NCBI GenBank assembly: GCA_030589945.1
Contig: JAUUZN010000023.1
Coordinates: 1-34,811 of the forward strand
Direction: 5' to 3'
Source of the DNA: Gammaproteobacteria bacterium
GTDB lineage: Bacteria; Pseudomonadota; Gammaproteobacteria; Enterobacterales; GCA-2746155
DNA: 34,811 nt
A program made the position numbers and the translations under genes. The notes under the pieces were generated by a model, which saw nothing but the letters and a program-made list of their open reading frames with translations, did no database searches and was not told where the DNA came from. Shown in pieces: positions 13,511 to 23,422 of this stretch. The first letter of the stretch is position 1. Every line of letters starts with the position of its first letter.

Positions 13511-14862
13511 TACTTACCCGCAGTCATCTTTTTCGTGAACAATGCGATTGATTCCACATGTGCGGTTTGAGGAAACATATCCATGACTCCAGCCTCGGAC
13601 AATACATAACCTTTATCAATTAACACCTTTGCATCTCTCGCCAGAGTCGCTGGATTACAGGAGACATAGAGAATTTTCTCAGCACCAAAGTTAGAGATAT
13701 ACTGAACAACCTCATAGGCGCCACTTCGAGGAGGATCAATTAAAATCTTATCAAATTTTTCCTTAGCCCAAGCGGCATGCGTAAAATCTGTTGCCAGATT
13801 TGCTGCAAAAAACTCAACATTACTTAAGTTGTTATGGCGTGCATTTTCTTCGCCGCGACTCACCATCATTTCATCACCTTCTACCGCAATCACTTCTGCA
13901 CCAGCACGTGCTATAGGTAAACTAAAATTACCGAGCCCACAAAATAAATCTAAGATCCTTTCGCCTTTTTGGGGTGAGAGCATTTGCATCGCTCTGGACA
14001 ACATTTTTTGATTGATACCCGCATTTACTTGAGTAAAGTCCATGGGATGGAACAGCATTTCAAGGTCAAATTCATCGATTTTATAACTTAGGCGTGAAAT
14101 TCCATCATCAGGATATAACTTCTCAACGCTCGATGGTCCAGCCGATTGCAGATAGAGTTCGATTTGCTGTTTAATTGCAAAATCAATCAAAACCTTCTTA
14201 TCTTGTTTAGACAAACTTTGAAGATGACGAAAAACTAACGCCACCTGTTTATCACCGCAAGCCACTTCAATTTGGGCAATGCTTTCCTTAGCAATTAATC
14301 CTGCAATAAGTTCGCGCAATGGCATGATGAGTTTTGAAACTCGGACATCGAGTATTTTACATTCCGATATTTCAGCTAAAAAGGAACGTTGACGTTCGCG
14401 AAAACCAACAAGAACAGTCTCTTTTTTGTGAACATATTTAACGCCCAACCTTGCTTTTCTTCGATAGGCCCATGGCTCATCTTGCATTGAGGGTAAAACA
14501 TGCTCAATGTTCATTGAGCCAACATGTTGAAACAGCTCAATGAGAATAGATTGTTTATGCTCAATTTGAGCCTTTGAAGACATGTGCTGCATACTACAGC
14601 CACCGCAGTTAGCATAAAACTCGCACTCTGGTTGAACGCGATTCGAACTTGCTTCAATCACTTCTACGCATCGACCTTCATCAAATTTAGATCGACGATT
14701 GCTAAACATAAATTTAATGTCTTCACCGGGAAGCGCGCCATCAATAAAAATTATTTTGCCATCATCAAGATGAGCGATGCCCCGCCCTTCGTGGCTCAAA
14801 GATTCTATTTTGATATTAAATGACTGTGTCGGTAAGGGATTTCTTTTTCTTCTTCGCGCCAT
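13510..14862 (-). CDS. rlmD: 23S rRNA (uracil-1939-C5) methyltransferase RlmD
   Basis: RlmD methylates U1939 of 23S rRNA. The 450-residue product starts with a basic tail and a TRAM domain (about 15-70). Four iron-sulfur cysteines follow, C80, C86, C89 and C168, in the spacing of the E. coli enzyme. The methyltransferase core carries SAM motif ILDLFCGLGNFSLP, IDPPRSGA, and the nucleophilic cysteine C402 in LYVSCNPATLARD. ATG 14862 is preceded by AAGAG. An upstream open extension of 21 codons lacks the family sequence. It is the first gene of the minus-strand run and is divergent from barA over 221 bp, the same arrangement as in E. coli. Confidence 0.95.
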   Translation of the reverse strand: MARRRKRNPLPTQSFNIKIESLSHEGRGIAHLDDGKIIFIDGALPGEDIKFMFSNRRSKFDEGRCVEVIEASSNRVQPECEFYANCGGCSMQHMSSKAQIEHKQSILIELFQHVGSMNIEHVLPSMQDEPWAYRRKARLGVKYVHKKETVLVGFRERQRSFLAEISECKILDVRVSKLIMPLRELIAGLIAKESIAQIEVACGDKQVALVFRHLQSLSKQDKKVLIDFAIKQQIELYLQSAGPSSVEKLYPDDGISRLSYKIDEFDLEMLFHPMDFTQVNAGINQKMLSRAMQMLSPQKGERILDLFCGLGNFSLPIARAGAEVIAVEGDEMMVSRGEENARHNNLSNVEFFAANLATDFTHAAWAKEKFDKILIDPPRSGAYEVVQYISNFGAEKILYVSCNPATLARDAKVLIDKGYVLSEAGVMDMFPQTAHVESIALFTKKMTAGK

Positions 14863-15083
14863 GGATCGCTCTTTTAGAAATAATAATGGTTCATTGTTGA
14901 ATCGAATTTTCAAATGGTATCGCATTTTACCCGATATTGTAGGGGAGTCCCAGTTTCTCAGTAATCTTTACAACAATCTCTCAGTTAACTATAGCGATTA
15001 TACTCTAGTCCTGCAGGCTGTTTCATGATAAAAAGAGTGTCTAACTACGCAAAGGACTTGCTGTTCAAGTTTTCAGGTGAAAA

Positions 15084-17852
15084 ATGTTTAATTTATGGGG
15101 CATACGTAAAAATATACTGGTATTGGTTCTCACACCAACAATCCTTGTGAGCCTTGCCTTATCGACCTATTTTGTAATCGATAGGATTGAGATATTAGAA
15201 TCTGCCCACAACACTAAGGGACGTATTATTGTATCGTCATTAAGCCTTGTGGCCGAATCTCATACGCTTACTAAAAATGTCCATCTGCAGCAAAAATTGT
15301 CGCACTTTAGGGATAGTGACCCCGACATCCTCGCCATAGCAATCATTAAACACGATAACGACTTTATGATTCAGTCAGGAAATGACCTATTTATTGATCA
15401 ACTACGAGTCGACAATTATCCTAAGCAATTTCAAGTCTTTCTTGACGGAGAACTGTCTAGGATGCTCATGCCGGTGCCAACACCGGACGCCAGCGAACTA
15501 ATCTATTTATCAATTATTATTAATCGACAATCACTCATTTTAGAAATATACCATACGCTTTTTATGGCCAGTATCATTACTCTGGCGATGGTCATCATGA
15601 GCCTCTATTTTTCAATTCATCTATCACGTTCCATTGGTACACCACTACAAAGAATTACTGAAGAACTCGATTCAATCAATAAGGGCAATCTGGATATCAA
15701 AATTCATACCCCCGACATCCCTGAATTGGCACAAATCAGTAAGACCATCAATTCACTGGCAACATCATTACTTTTGTCACAAGAAAATGTTCAGCATACG
15801 GTGGATCAGGCAACGTCAGATCTGACACAAACCCTCGAAACCATTGAAGTCCAAAATATCGAACTCGATATGGCCAGAAAACAAGCGCTTCAAGCCAGTC
15901 GGGTTAAATCTGAATTCCTGGCCAATATTAGTCATGAAATCAGAACGCCAATGAATGGTGTTATCGGGTTTACCAACCTGCTGCTCAATACAGATATCAA
16001 CGCTGTTCAAAAAGATTACTTATTGACCATTCGAAAATCTGCTAATAATTTGTTGAGCATCATTGAAGATATCCTCGATTTTTCTAAAATTGAAGCGGGT
16101 AAAATGACCTTAGATAAGCTCTCTTTTTCCATGAGGGATTCAGTTGAAGAAGTCATCACCATGCTATCTCCTTCTGCTGTGAAGAAAAACATTGAATTAA
16201 TTCCACTCATCTATACCAACGTACCCGAACAACAATTAGGTGATCCCGTACGCGTAAAACAAATCTTTACCAACCTCATCAGCAATGCCATCAAGTTTTC
16301 TGAAAAAGGTAGTATTGTGGTGAGAGTTCAACTTGAGGATGAACAGAACGAATCTCAAATCATTCGTTCAACCATTTCAGATACGGGCATTGGGATGACT
16401 GATGAACAACTCAGCAAACTGTTCCAACCCTTTAGTCAGGTTAACCAGAGTATTAATCGCCATCATAGTGGTACAGGCCTTGGTCTAGTCATTTGTAAAA
16501 AGCTTGTCGAGCAGATGGGTGGTGAAATATCCGTTGAAAGTAAGAGCAATGAAGGAACTAGCTTTAGTTTCACCCTAAGAAGTACAAAGCTCAACGCGAC
16601 CAGTGAACAACTCAATCAGATGATTAATTTATCAAATCATCCCGTTTTACTCTTTGATTCGCATCCAATGGCACTACTGGCCATGAAGCAATTACTCAAT
16701 GGTTGGAAGATGAAAGTCTATGATTTTCAGAGTATTGAAAAATTATTGTCCGCAGCTAAAAACTTATCAAAGAATAAAGTCTTTAATCCTTTAATCCTTT
16801 TAGGCCATGGAGAAAATAATTTAGCATTCGCTGAAGATATCAAAAAATTGAAATTGTTGAAACACAAAGCCATGTATGTCATTGGCCACGAAACTGAACA
16901 ATTTGAAATCGAAAAACTTCTTCATCTCGGTGCTAGCCATTATTTAGAAAAACCACTGACACGAAAACAACTTCGAAAATCCTTTCAGGAAATTGGGCTT
17001 ATATCGAGTACTGATAACGATTATGAAGATGAGTCAGAGATGCGGCATCATTTTTCACAGTTAAAAATACTGACGGTTGACGACAATCCTGCCAATCTAA
17101 AATTAATAACCATTGTATTGGAAGAAATGTCCATTAATGTTATCCAAGCTTACGATGGATTGAGTGCTGTAGAAATTTGCAAAGAAGAAATTTTTGATCT
17201 TATCTTCATGGATATCAGAATGCCAGGACTCGATGGTATTGGTGCATCTCAAAAAATTAAAGAAGACAGTCTCAATCAACGTACACCCATTATCGCATTA
17301 ACGGCTCACGCGATTGCCGGTGAAAAAGAACAGTTACTCTCAAACGGTCTTGAAGATTATATGACCAAACCCGTTAGTGAGAGTCAACTCAGGCAAATCA
17401 TCAGCAAGTGGACAGGACAGATTGCAAAAGAGATAACTAAGAACGGCGACAATGAACAATCTAACAAATCAATCGAAGTTCTAACTGAGGACGACAAGAC
17501 CCTAATTACCGATGAGTCAAGTTCTATCAATTGGGATGTATGCCTAGATATTGCTGGAGGCCGAGATACTCTAGCGAAGGAGATGCTTGCCGATTTGGTA
17601 GCAGCAATCCCTGGTTTCAGAGATCAACTAATGGCCAGTGATAAAAACGACCAAGAGGAAGAATTCCTTTCTAACGTTCATAAATTGCATGGGTTTGCGA
17701 GCTACACCGGTGTGCCCATTTTAAAATCATTGGCTGGCGCCTTAGAAAATGAATTAAAAATGAATTCTACTGACAGTGAATCAGAAAAATTACTCGAAAC
17801 GTTACTCATTGAGTTATCGAATATTGAAGCCGATTCCAGTAGTTATTTATAG
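15084..17852 (+). CDS. barA: Hybrid sensor histidine kinase BarA (GacS)
   Basis: BarA/GacS senses metabolic signals at the inner membrane and phosphorylates UvrY/GacA to drive the Csr small RNAs. The 922-residue protein has transmembrane segments at about 10-32 and 157-178 flanking a periplasmic domain. It continues with HAMP (about 180-232), HisKA with H284 in NISHEIRTP, an ATPase domain (N401-x-x-K404-F, DTGIGM, GTGLGL), a degenerate receiver (about 518-635) lacking the phospho-acceptor Asp, a true receiver with D710 in IFMDIRMPG and K762, and a C-terminal HPt with H866 in HKLHG. The phosphorelay chain H-D-H is complete. AGGTG lies upstream of the ATG. The cognate response regulator is not in this window. 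Confidence 0.96.
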   Translation: MFNLWGIRKNILVLVLTPTILVSLALSTYFVIDRIEILESAHNTKGRIIVSSLSLVAESHTLTKNVHLQQKLSHFRDSDPDILAIAIIKHDNDFMIQSGNDLFIDQLRVDNYPKQFQVFLDGELSRMLMPVPTPDASELIYLSIIINRQSLILEIYHTLFMASIITLAMVIMSLYFSIHLSRSIGTPLQRITEELDSINKGNLDIKIHTPDIPELAQISKTINSLATSLLLSQENVQHTVDQATSDLTQTLETIEVQNIELDMARKQALQASRVKSEFLANISHEIRTPMNGVIGFTNLLLNTDINAVQKDYLLTIRKSANNLLSIIEDILDFSKIEAGKMTLDKLSFSMRDSVEEVITMLSPSAVKKNIELIPLIYTNVPEQQLGDPVRVKQIFTNLISNAIKFSEKGSIVVRVQLEDEQNESQIIRSTISDTGIGMTDEQLSKLFQPFSQVNQSINRHHSGTGLGLVICKKLVEQMGGEISVESKSNEGTSFSFTLRSTKLNATSEQLNQMINLSNHPVLLFDSHPMALLAMKQLLNGWKMKVYDFQSIEKLLSAAKNLSKNKVFNPLILLGHGENNLAFAEDIKKLKLLKHKAMYVIGHETEQFEIEKLLHLGASHYLEKPLTRKQLRKSFQEIGLISSTDNDYEDESEMRHHFSQLKILTVDDNPANLKLITIVLEEMSINVIQAYDGLSAVEICKEEIFDLIFMDIRMPGLDGIGASQKIKEDSLNQRTPIIALTAHAIAGEKEQLLSNGLEDYMTKPVSESQLRQIISKWTGQIAKEITKNGDNEQSNKSIEVLTEDDKTLITDESSSINWDVCLDIAGGRDTLAKEMLADLVAAIPGFRDQLMASDKNDQEEEFLSNVHKLHGFASYTGVPILKSLAGALENELKMNSTDSESEKLLETLLIELSNIEADSSSYL

Positions 17853-17865
17853 CAACTATTTATAG
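17844..17865. repeat. 13-nt direct repeat across the barA stop codon
   Basis: TATTTATAG occurs at 17844-17852 and again at 17857-17865, a 13-nt offset, followed by a partial TATT at the pdxJ end. The first copy contains the barA TAG stop. The repeat fills the short convergent spacer between barA and pdxJ. Confidence 0.7.
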
Positions 17866-17871
17866 TCGTTA

Positions 17872-18606
17872 TTAAATCCGAGCCTTTAGCATCAGTGCCT
17901 TCATATCTGAAACTGCAAGGGCTAAGCCCGAAAAAATTGCTCTAGCAATAATCGCGTGGCCAATATTTAACTCAACAATCTCAGCAATCGCTGCAATCGG
18001 TAATACATTATGATAGTGCAGACCATGGCCAGCGTTAACCTGCATACCCAGTTGCACGCCATGTACCGCCCCCTGTGTAATGCGAGTCAATTCTTTCGCC
18101 TGCTCTGAGCCATCTGTGTCGGCATAGTGTCCAGTATGTAGCTCTATCATTTCAGCACCAGAGGTTGCTGCAGCATCGATTTGAGCAGGATCAGCATTAA
18201 TGAATAAAGAGCTTCGGATACCCGCCTCCTTAAGCTGGATGATTGCATCGGTTACCTTTGACAGATTAGCCACCACATCGAGACCACCTTCTGTGGTTAC
18301 TTCCTCACGTTTTTCTGGAACCATGCAGCAAAAATCAGGTTTTACTGCGCAAGCAATGTTTACCATTTCTTCAGTCACAGCCATTTCAAGATTGAGCTTG
18401 GTTTGTAAGGTTTGGGCAATCAGTTCGACATCACGATCGTTAATATGTCGTCTATCTTCACGCAAATGAATAGTGATGGAGTCAGCACCGGCCTGTTCTA
18501 CCATTAAAGCAGCATGAACGGGCTCAGGATAATTAGTACCGCGAGCCTGGCGTAATGTTGCGACATGGTCAATGTTGACACCCAATAATATATCGCTACC
18601 GTTCAT
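17872..18606 (-). CDS. pdxJ: Pyridoxine 5'-phosphate synthase
   Basis: PdxJ closes the pyridoxine ring from 1-deoxy-xylulose-5-phosphate and 3-amino-2-oxopropyl phosphate in the DXP-dependent vitamin B6 route. The 244-residue TIM barrel has [20 protein letters not shown] at the N-terminus, [14 protein letters not shown], the conserved [44 protein letters not shown] and [17 protein letters not shown]. Its ATG overlaps the recO stop (TAATG), the classical recO-pdxJ coupling. Confidence 0.97.
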   Translation of the reverse strand: MNGSDILLGVNIDHVATLRQARGTNYPEPVHAALMVEQAGADSITIHLREDRRHINDRDVELIAQTLQTKLNLEMAVTEEMVNIACAVKPDFCCMVPEKREEVTTEGGLDVVANLSKVTDAIIQLKEAGIRSSLFINADPAQIDAAATSGAEMIELHTGHYADTDGSEQAKELTRITQGAVHGVQLGMQVNAGHGLHYHNVLPIAAIAEIVELNIGHAIIARAIFSGLALAVSDMKALMLKARI

Positions 18607-19340
18607 TAATTTTTGCTCCTGAATAATTTTCTACTATTAAGCGGCTTACCGCCAAGCAGAGGTCGTAATGAAAGTCGTATTAGTCTTTTTGCGTCTGTTA
18701 ATACAGCGCTATTCTGCCAGTTTTTTTCCCTGATTGAAATAAGATGTTCACCTTTAAATAAGACCGATTGCGTTGTTTTGTTCAGACCTTTCGAATGAAC
18801 ATCATCTCGTTGGAATAAACCGTCAATATCCAGCACATAGCTGTGTGAGTGGCTAATTTTTTCTCCGGTATTATCATAATCTAAACTGAGTCCATAGCCC
18901 AAAGATTTCAGCAGCACCAGTTCAAATTCTCGTAATGGTATCTCAACCCGCTCAGAGAGTGATAACTGTTGTAAGGTATTTTGATATTGATGAAATAATT
19001 CTGCATGAGGATCATGGCGATGTAACAATCGAATCAGTAATTCATTCAAATAAAACGCGCTATAAAGAGCGTCTGAACTCAAGCGAATTGAAGGTCCAGC
19101 TCCTTCCAACTGTGTCATCAATGGCAGATCGCCTCGTCCTTGCCAAGAAATGAGTAGAGGTGTTAAAGGTTGCAACATTGATTGTTTAGAAGAACGTTTG
19201 CCGGTTGCACTGCGGGCACCTCGAACACAGAGGGCAAGTCGACCATAATTTTCAGTGAAAATATCAACAATGAGGCTGGTTTCTCTCCAAGCTCGTGAGT
19301 GTAAAACAAAAGCGAACTCCAGTTGCCCGGGATCCTTCAC
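18606..19340 (-). CDS. recO: DNA repair protein RecO
   Basis: RecO helps load RecA at SSB-coated gaps in the RecFOR pathway. The 244-residue protein has an N-terminal OB fold ([33 protein letters not shown]) and a helical C-terminal half containing [10 protein letters not shown] and [18 protein letters not shown]. Start is GTG at 19340, three bases after the era stop, with GGAG inside the last codons of era. It has no cysteine zinc cluster, as in E. coli RecO. Confidence 0.93.
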   Translation of the reverse strand: MKDPGQLEFAFVLHSRAWRETSLIVDIFTENYGRLALCVRGARSATGKRSSKQSMLQPLTPLLISWQGRGDLPLMTQLEGAGPSIRLSSDALYSAFYLNELLIRLLHRHDPHAELFHQYQNTLQQLSLSERVEIPLREFELVLLKSLGYGLSLDYDNTGEKISHSHSYVLDIDGLFQRDDVHSKGLNKTTQSVLFKGEHLISIREKNWQNSAVLTDAKRLIRLSLRPLLGGKPLNSRKLFRSKN

Positions 19341-19343
19341 AGC

Positions 19344-20252
19344 TTAATTCTCTCCAAATCCTAAACTGCGTAGCGCTTTTTCGTCATCGGCCCAACTGTC
19401 TTTAACCTTGACCCACAGCTGTAGAAATATTTTTTGCTCAAAGAGTTTCTCGAGATCTTCTCGAGCATCTTGACCCACCTGCTTTAGACGTTGTCCAGAT
19501 TTTCCAATAACAATGTGCTTTTGACCCTTGCGTTCGACATAGATGACAGCAGCGATGTGCATGATGTTTTTTTCATCACTTTCAAATTTTTCAATCTCCA
19601 CAATCAGTGAGTAGGGTAACTCATTACCCAACTGTCGAATCAATTTTTCACGGATTGCTTCTGCAGCAAGAAAGCGCATACTTCTATCGGTAATTGAATC
19701 CTCTGGATAGATAAACTCGCACTGTGGCATAGTTTCCGCAATTTGCTTTTGTAACTGTTCAATATTAATATCTTTTAATGCGGAGCCTGGGTACATGGCC
19801 GTGAAATTAAATTGTTTTGATAACCAATCTAAATGTGGCAACAAAGTTGATTTGTCCTTAATTTTATCGACCTTATTGACCCAAAGTACAACCGGGGCCT
19901 TAACCTGTTGGATCTTCTTTAATACAAGGGCATCATCATCGTTCCAAACCGTGGTATCAACAATAAAGATCACCAGATCCACATCCCCCAATGAACTCGA
20001 GGCAGCTCTATTCATATAACGGTTAATTGCTCTTGGTTCATCCAGATGAATACCAGGTGTATCAACAAACACCACCTGTAAATCATCTTCGGTAAGAATA
20101 CCTAACATACGATGCTGTGTTGTTTGAGGTTTTCTGGAGGTGATCGATATTTTTTGACCCACCAGATGATTGAGTAATGTTGATTTACCGACGTTAGGAC
20201 GTCCGACTATTGCGACATATCCACATTTTGTTTTAGGGAGTTGAGGACTCAT
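19344..20252 (-). CDS. era: GTPase Era
   Basis: Era is an essential GTPase that binds the 3' end of 16S rRNA and supports 30S maturation. The 302-residue protein has G1 GRPNVGKST, G2 region PQTTQHR, G3 DTPG, G4 NKVD and the C-terminal KH domain with HIVIGKSGQRLKQVG. It lies 22 bp after rnc in the usual rnc-era-recO order. Confidence 0.97.
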   Translation of the reverse strand: MSPQLPKTKCGYVAIVGRPNVGKSTLLNHLVGQKISITSRKPQTTQHRMLGILTEDDLQVVFVDTPGIHLDEPRAINRYMNRAASSSLGDVDLVIFIVDTTVWNDDDALVLKKIQQVKAPVVLWVNKVDKIKDKSTLLPHLDWLSKQFNFTAMYPGSALKDINIEQLQKQIAETMPQCEFIYPEDSITDRSMRFLAAEAIREKLIRQLGNELPYSLIVEIEKFESDEKNIMHIAAVIYVERKGQKHIVIGKSGQRLKQVGQDAREDLEKLFEQKIFLQLWVKVKDSWADDEKALRSLGFGEN

Positions 20253-20274
20253 TTCAATACTTTAACCGATTTAT

Positions 20275-20988
20275 TTAATTAATGTTTGGATGACCGTTCG
20301 TATGACTGAGTATCGTTAGTACTTTCTCAGCAGCATCTTTTTCAGCCTGCCGGCGACTTGAAGCAATAGCAACCTCTGTGCAAGCAGCGCTATAGTTATT
20401 ACCCAGACATTGACACTGTACTTCAAATGTTCTTTGGTGTTCTTTACCCAATACTTTCAGTGTGGTGTAGAGTGGTAATGGTAGCTTTAACGATTGCATT
20501 TTTTCCTGTAACAAAGTCTTTGCATCCTTTGTCATCGCCTTCGGATCTGCCTTCGAAAGAAGTTCGCCGTACCAGTCAATGAGTCTCTCGCGACAGGTAC
20601 CAATACCTGACTCAATATAAATTCCGCCCAAAATAGCTTCAAAGGCATCTGCCAGCACTGATTCTCGTCGCTGAACACCTGTTTTCATTTCTGCTGAACC
20701 CAATATTAAAAATTCACCAAGAGAAAGTTTTTGTGCAAGTACTGCTAATGTTTTACCCTTCACTAGGTTCGAACGAAGGTAAGTCATCTCGCCTTCTGAG
20801 GCATCAGGAAACCGTTGGTAGATTTCATCGGCAATGATGAAGCCTAAAATGGAATCACCTAAAAACTCAAGTCGCTCATTGTGAGCATGATCTACGCTAC
20901 GATGGCTCAACGCCTGTCGGAGTAATTCAGTACTTTTAAATTGATAACCTAATTGCTTTTCTAAGCGGCTGAGAGTATCAGATTCCAA
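20275..20988 (-). CDS. rnc: Ribonuclease III
   Basis: RNase III cleaves double-stranded RNA, including the rRNA precursor. The 237-residue protein has the signature NERLEFLGDSIL, second catalytic segment DAFEAILGGIY, and a C-terminal double-stranded RNA-binding domain (DAKTLLQEKMQ to SRRQAEKDAAEKVL). The most consistent start is a TTG at 20988 overlapping the DUF4845 gene by 11 bases. The N-terminus then lines up with known enzymes (LEKQLGYQF); the ribosome site is weak. Confidence 0.96.
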   Translation of the reverse strand: MESDTLSRLEKQLGYQFKSTELLRQALSHRSVDHAHNERLEFLGDSILGFIIADEIYQRFPDASEGEMTYLRSNLVKGKTLAVLAQKLSLGEFLILGSAEMKTGVQRRESVLADAFEAILGGIYIESGIGTCRERLIDWYGELLSKADPKAMTKDAKTLLQEKMQSLKLPLPLYTTLKVLGKEHQRTFEVQCQCLGNNYSAACTEVAIASSRRQAEKDAAEKVLTILSHTNGHPNIN

Positions 20989-21388
20989 GCTTCACTTTAC
21001 CGTTTCTGGAGACTATGACGAAATCATCAAACTTGGCGACCACATCCATATTACCTAAAATGGGTCGACGATCTTCATAGCGAATATGGATTTCTTTCTT
21101 ACCCGATTTTTTCAACTCGATAACAAGATGTTCTACTTTAAAACCTGTTGCAAAGTTGATATCTAACCGTTTATTGATGATGGCTAGCAAACGATCACGA
21201 CGCATGTCATATAGACCATCTTCTTCGGTGAGTGATTCGACAATGCCTTTTATTTTAAAGTGATTGCTATAAATCGGGAACAGTCTAAACCCTAGCATGA
21301 CAAAAAAACCAACTAAGCTAATGATTAATAACCATCCACCAGCAGTTACACCCTGCTGTCGTGTTTTATTGGGTAGTTTCCTTATCAT
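20978..21388 (-). CDS. DUF4845 membrane protein
   Basis: This 136-residue protein has a single N-terminal membrane anchor (about 17-38, GGWLLIISLVGFFVMLGFRL) and a small exported domain. In Pseudomonas-type operons a gene of this family sits between lepB and rnc. Here it sits between lepA and rnc, with lepB absent. AGAGGA precedes the ATG. Its function is unknown; the N-terminal QQGVTAGGWLLI resembles a pilin-like signal only superficially. Confidence 0.8.
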   Translation of the reverse strand: MIRKLPNKTRQQGVTAGGWLLIISLVGFFVMLGFRLFPIYSNHFKIKGIVESLTEEDGLYDMRRDRLLAIINKRLDINFATGFKVEHLVIELKKSGKKEIHIRYEDRRPILGNMDVVAKFDDFVIVSRNGKVKLGI

Positions 21389-21489
21389 TGGACCATCCTC
21401 TTTAAATCAGTGATTAACGTTCAATTGTTTAAAAATCTTACCACAAAACAACCGACTAAAAAATCTAACTCATTAGCATTAATTTTATC

Positions 21490-21507
21490 TAGACTAAATT
21501 AAGTCTA
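21490..21507 (-). repeat. AT-rich inverted repeat after lepA
   Basis: TAGACT (21490-21495) and AGTCTA (21502-21507) flank a 6-base loop six bases beyond the lepA stop. On the minus strand the following bases (GATAAAATT) are not a clean T-run, so it is at best a weak terminator. The 124-bp spacer holds nothing else recognisable and no lepB remnant. Confidence 0.3.
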
Positions 21508-21512
21508 ATAAA

Positions 21513-23315
21513 TTAATCGCCATCAACTTTCAATATGGCAAGGAACGCATCTTGGGGTATTTCAACGTTCCCAACCTGCTTCATGCGTTTTTTACCTGCC
21601 TTCTGCTTTTCTAACAATTTTTTCTTACGACTGATGTCACCACCATAACATTTGGCAGTCACATTCTTTCTAAGTGCTTTCACCGTTTGGCGCGCTATGA
21701 TCTGAGTACCTATTGCAGCCTGAATCGCAACATCAAACATCTGGCGTGGAATAATTTCTTTCATTTTTTCTGTGAGTTGTCGCCCTCTATTCTGAGCTCT
21801 ATCTCTATGGACGATGGATGCTAGAGCATCGACCTTATCACCATTAATCATGATATCAAGCTTTACTAACGATGCTTCCTGAAAACGAATAAAGTGGTAA
21901 TCTAGGGATGCATAACCGCGTGAGGTCGATTTTAATTTATCAAAAAAGTCGAGCACCACCTCACTCATCGGTATTTCATAACTTAAAGAAACTTGCGAAC
22001 CAAGGTAGTCCATTTTGGTTTGCACACCACGCTTGTCTATGCATAATTTAATGACGTTTCCAATGTGTTCATGAGGAACTAAGATATTCGCTTCAACAAT
22101 GGGCTCGCGCATTTCATCAATGCTACTGGCTTCGGGTAGCTTTGCAGGGTTATCGACAGTAACCACTTCACCTTTGGTTGTTTTTATTTCGTAAATAACG
22201 GTCGGGGCTGTAGTGATAAGGTCAAGATCGTATTCTCGCTCGAGACGCTCTTGTATGATTTCCATGTGTAACAAACCTAAAAATCCACATCTAAAACCAG
22301 ATCCGAGTGCAGAAGAATTTTCAGGCTCATAAAATAATGAAGCATCATTGAGGCTCAATTTGGCGAGTGCATCACGAAAATTTTCATAATCGTCAGAGCT
22401 AATGGGAAATAAACCTGCATAGACCTGTGGTTTAACCGTCTTAAAACCTTCAAGGGCTTCCGGTGCCGGTCGATGTAGATTGGTGAGAGTATCGCCAACA
22501 GGGGCACCGGTAATATCTTTAATGCCAGCGATCACATATCCGACTTCACCCGCTCGTAGGGTTTGAGTATCTTTTTTCTTGGGTGTAAAAATACCCACCC
22601 GATCAACGATTTGACTACGTCCCGTGGACATGACAAGCATTTTGTCGCCCTTGGAAATACTACCATCGACAATCCGAACTAAGGAGACTACCCCCAAATA
22701 ATTATCAAACCAAGAATCAATGATCAGAGCTCTCAGCGGAGCATCGGGATCGGCTACAGGTGGTGGAATTTTTACAACCAGTTCTTCTAAAAGTTCATGA
22801 ATACCCTGTCCAGTTTTAGCGCTACATTGGACCGCTTCAATGGCTTCAATTCCAATAACATCTTCAATTTCTTGAATAACCTTATCGGGATCAGCCTGTG
22901 GTAAATCGATCTTATTGAGTACTGGAAAAACCTCCAGGTCTTGCTCAAGTGCCGTGTAACAATTTGCCAGTGTTTGTGCCTCAACACCTTGGGCGGCATC
23001 GACGACCAAAACTGCCCCTTCACAGGCGGCCAATGAGCGGGAAACTTCATAGGAAAAGTCGACGTGACCCGGTGTATCAATAAAATTCAATTGATAGTCG
23101 TGACCGTCATCCGCCTTATAGACGAGAGTGACACTCTGAGCCTTTATCGTAATGCCGCGTTCACGCTCAAGCTCCATAGAATCGAGGACCTGATCTTCCA
23201 TTTCACGTTCAGATAGACCACCGCATTCTTGGATTAATCGATCGGATAAGGTCGACTTACCATGATCGATATGAGCGATAATTGAAAAATTTCGGATGTA
23301 CTGGCTATATGACAT
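21513..23315 (-). CDS. lepA: Elongation factor 4 (LepA), ribosome-associated GTPase
   Basis: LepA/EF4 is a translational GTPase linked to 30S biogenesis and back-translocation. The 600-residue protein shows [18 protein letters not shown] (P-loop), [10 protein letters not shown] (switch I), [12 protein letters not shown] (switch II), [10 protein letters not shown] and the LepA-specific C-terminal domain with [19 protein letters not shown]. The ATG at 23315 fits the family start but has no clear ribosome-binding site. It is downstream of degP (107-bp spacer). Confidence 0.98.
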   Translation of the reverse strand: MSYSQYIRNFSIIAHIDHGKSTLSDRLIQECGGLSEREMEDQVLDSMELERERGITIKAQSVTLVYKADDGHDYQLNFIDTPGHVDFSYEVSRSLAACEGAVLVVDAAQGVEAQTLANCYTALEQDLEVFPVLNKIDLPQADPDKVIQEIEDVIGIEAIEAVQCSAKTGQGIHELLEELVVKIPPPVADPDAPLRALIIDSWFDNYLGVVSLVRIVDGSISKGDKMLVMSTGRSQIVDRVGIFTPKKKDTQTLRAGEVGYVIAGIKDITGAPVGDTLTNLHRPAPEALEGFKTVKPQVYAGLFPISSDDYENFRDALAKLSLNDASLFYEPENSSALGSGFRCGFLGLLHMEIIQERLEREYDLDLITTAPTVIYEIKTTKGEVVTVDNPAKLPEASSIDEMREPIVEANILVPHEHIGNVIKLCIDKRGVQTKMDYLGSQVSLSYEIPMSEVVLDFFDKLKSTSRGYASLDYHFIRFQEASLVKLDIMINGDKVDALASIVHRDRAQNRGRQLTEKMKEIIPRQMFDVAIQAAIGTQIIARQTVKALRKNVTAKCYGGDISRKKKLLEKQKAGKKRMKQVGNVEIPQDAFLAILKVDGD

Positions 23316-23366
23316 AATAATAGGGTATTTTGCCGCTAAAAAAGATGGGCGATTGTAGCTTATTTT

Positions 23367-23404
23367 AAGGGGCAGTGATATTAATTCTAGTCATCACACC
23401 CCTT
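23367..23404. repeat. Interrupted stem-loop in the degP-lepA spacer
   Basis: AAGGGG (23367-23372) pairs with CCCCTT (23399-23404) and, inside a small internal loop, GTGAT (23375-23379) pairs with ATCAC (23393-23397) around a 13-base loop. On the minus strand the hairpin is not followed by T residues. It is therefore more likely an RNA processing or stability element than a terminator. Confidence 0.4.
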
Positions 23405-23422
23405 TTCGTTGCTCTATTACTG

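Noticed and set aside
15084-17852. Missing Asp in the first BarA receiver region as damage
   Set aside because: The second receiver, HisKA and HPt are complete, and a degenerate receiver-like segment is compatible with the family.
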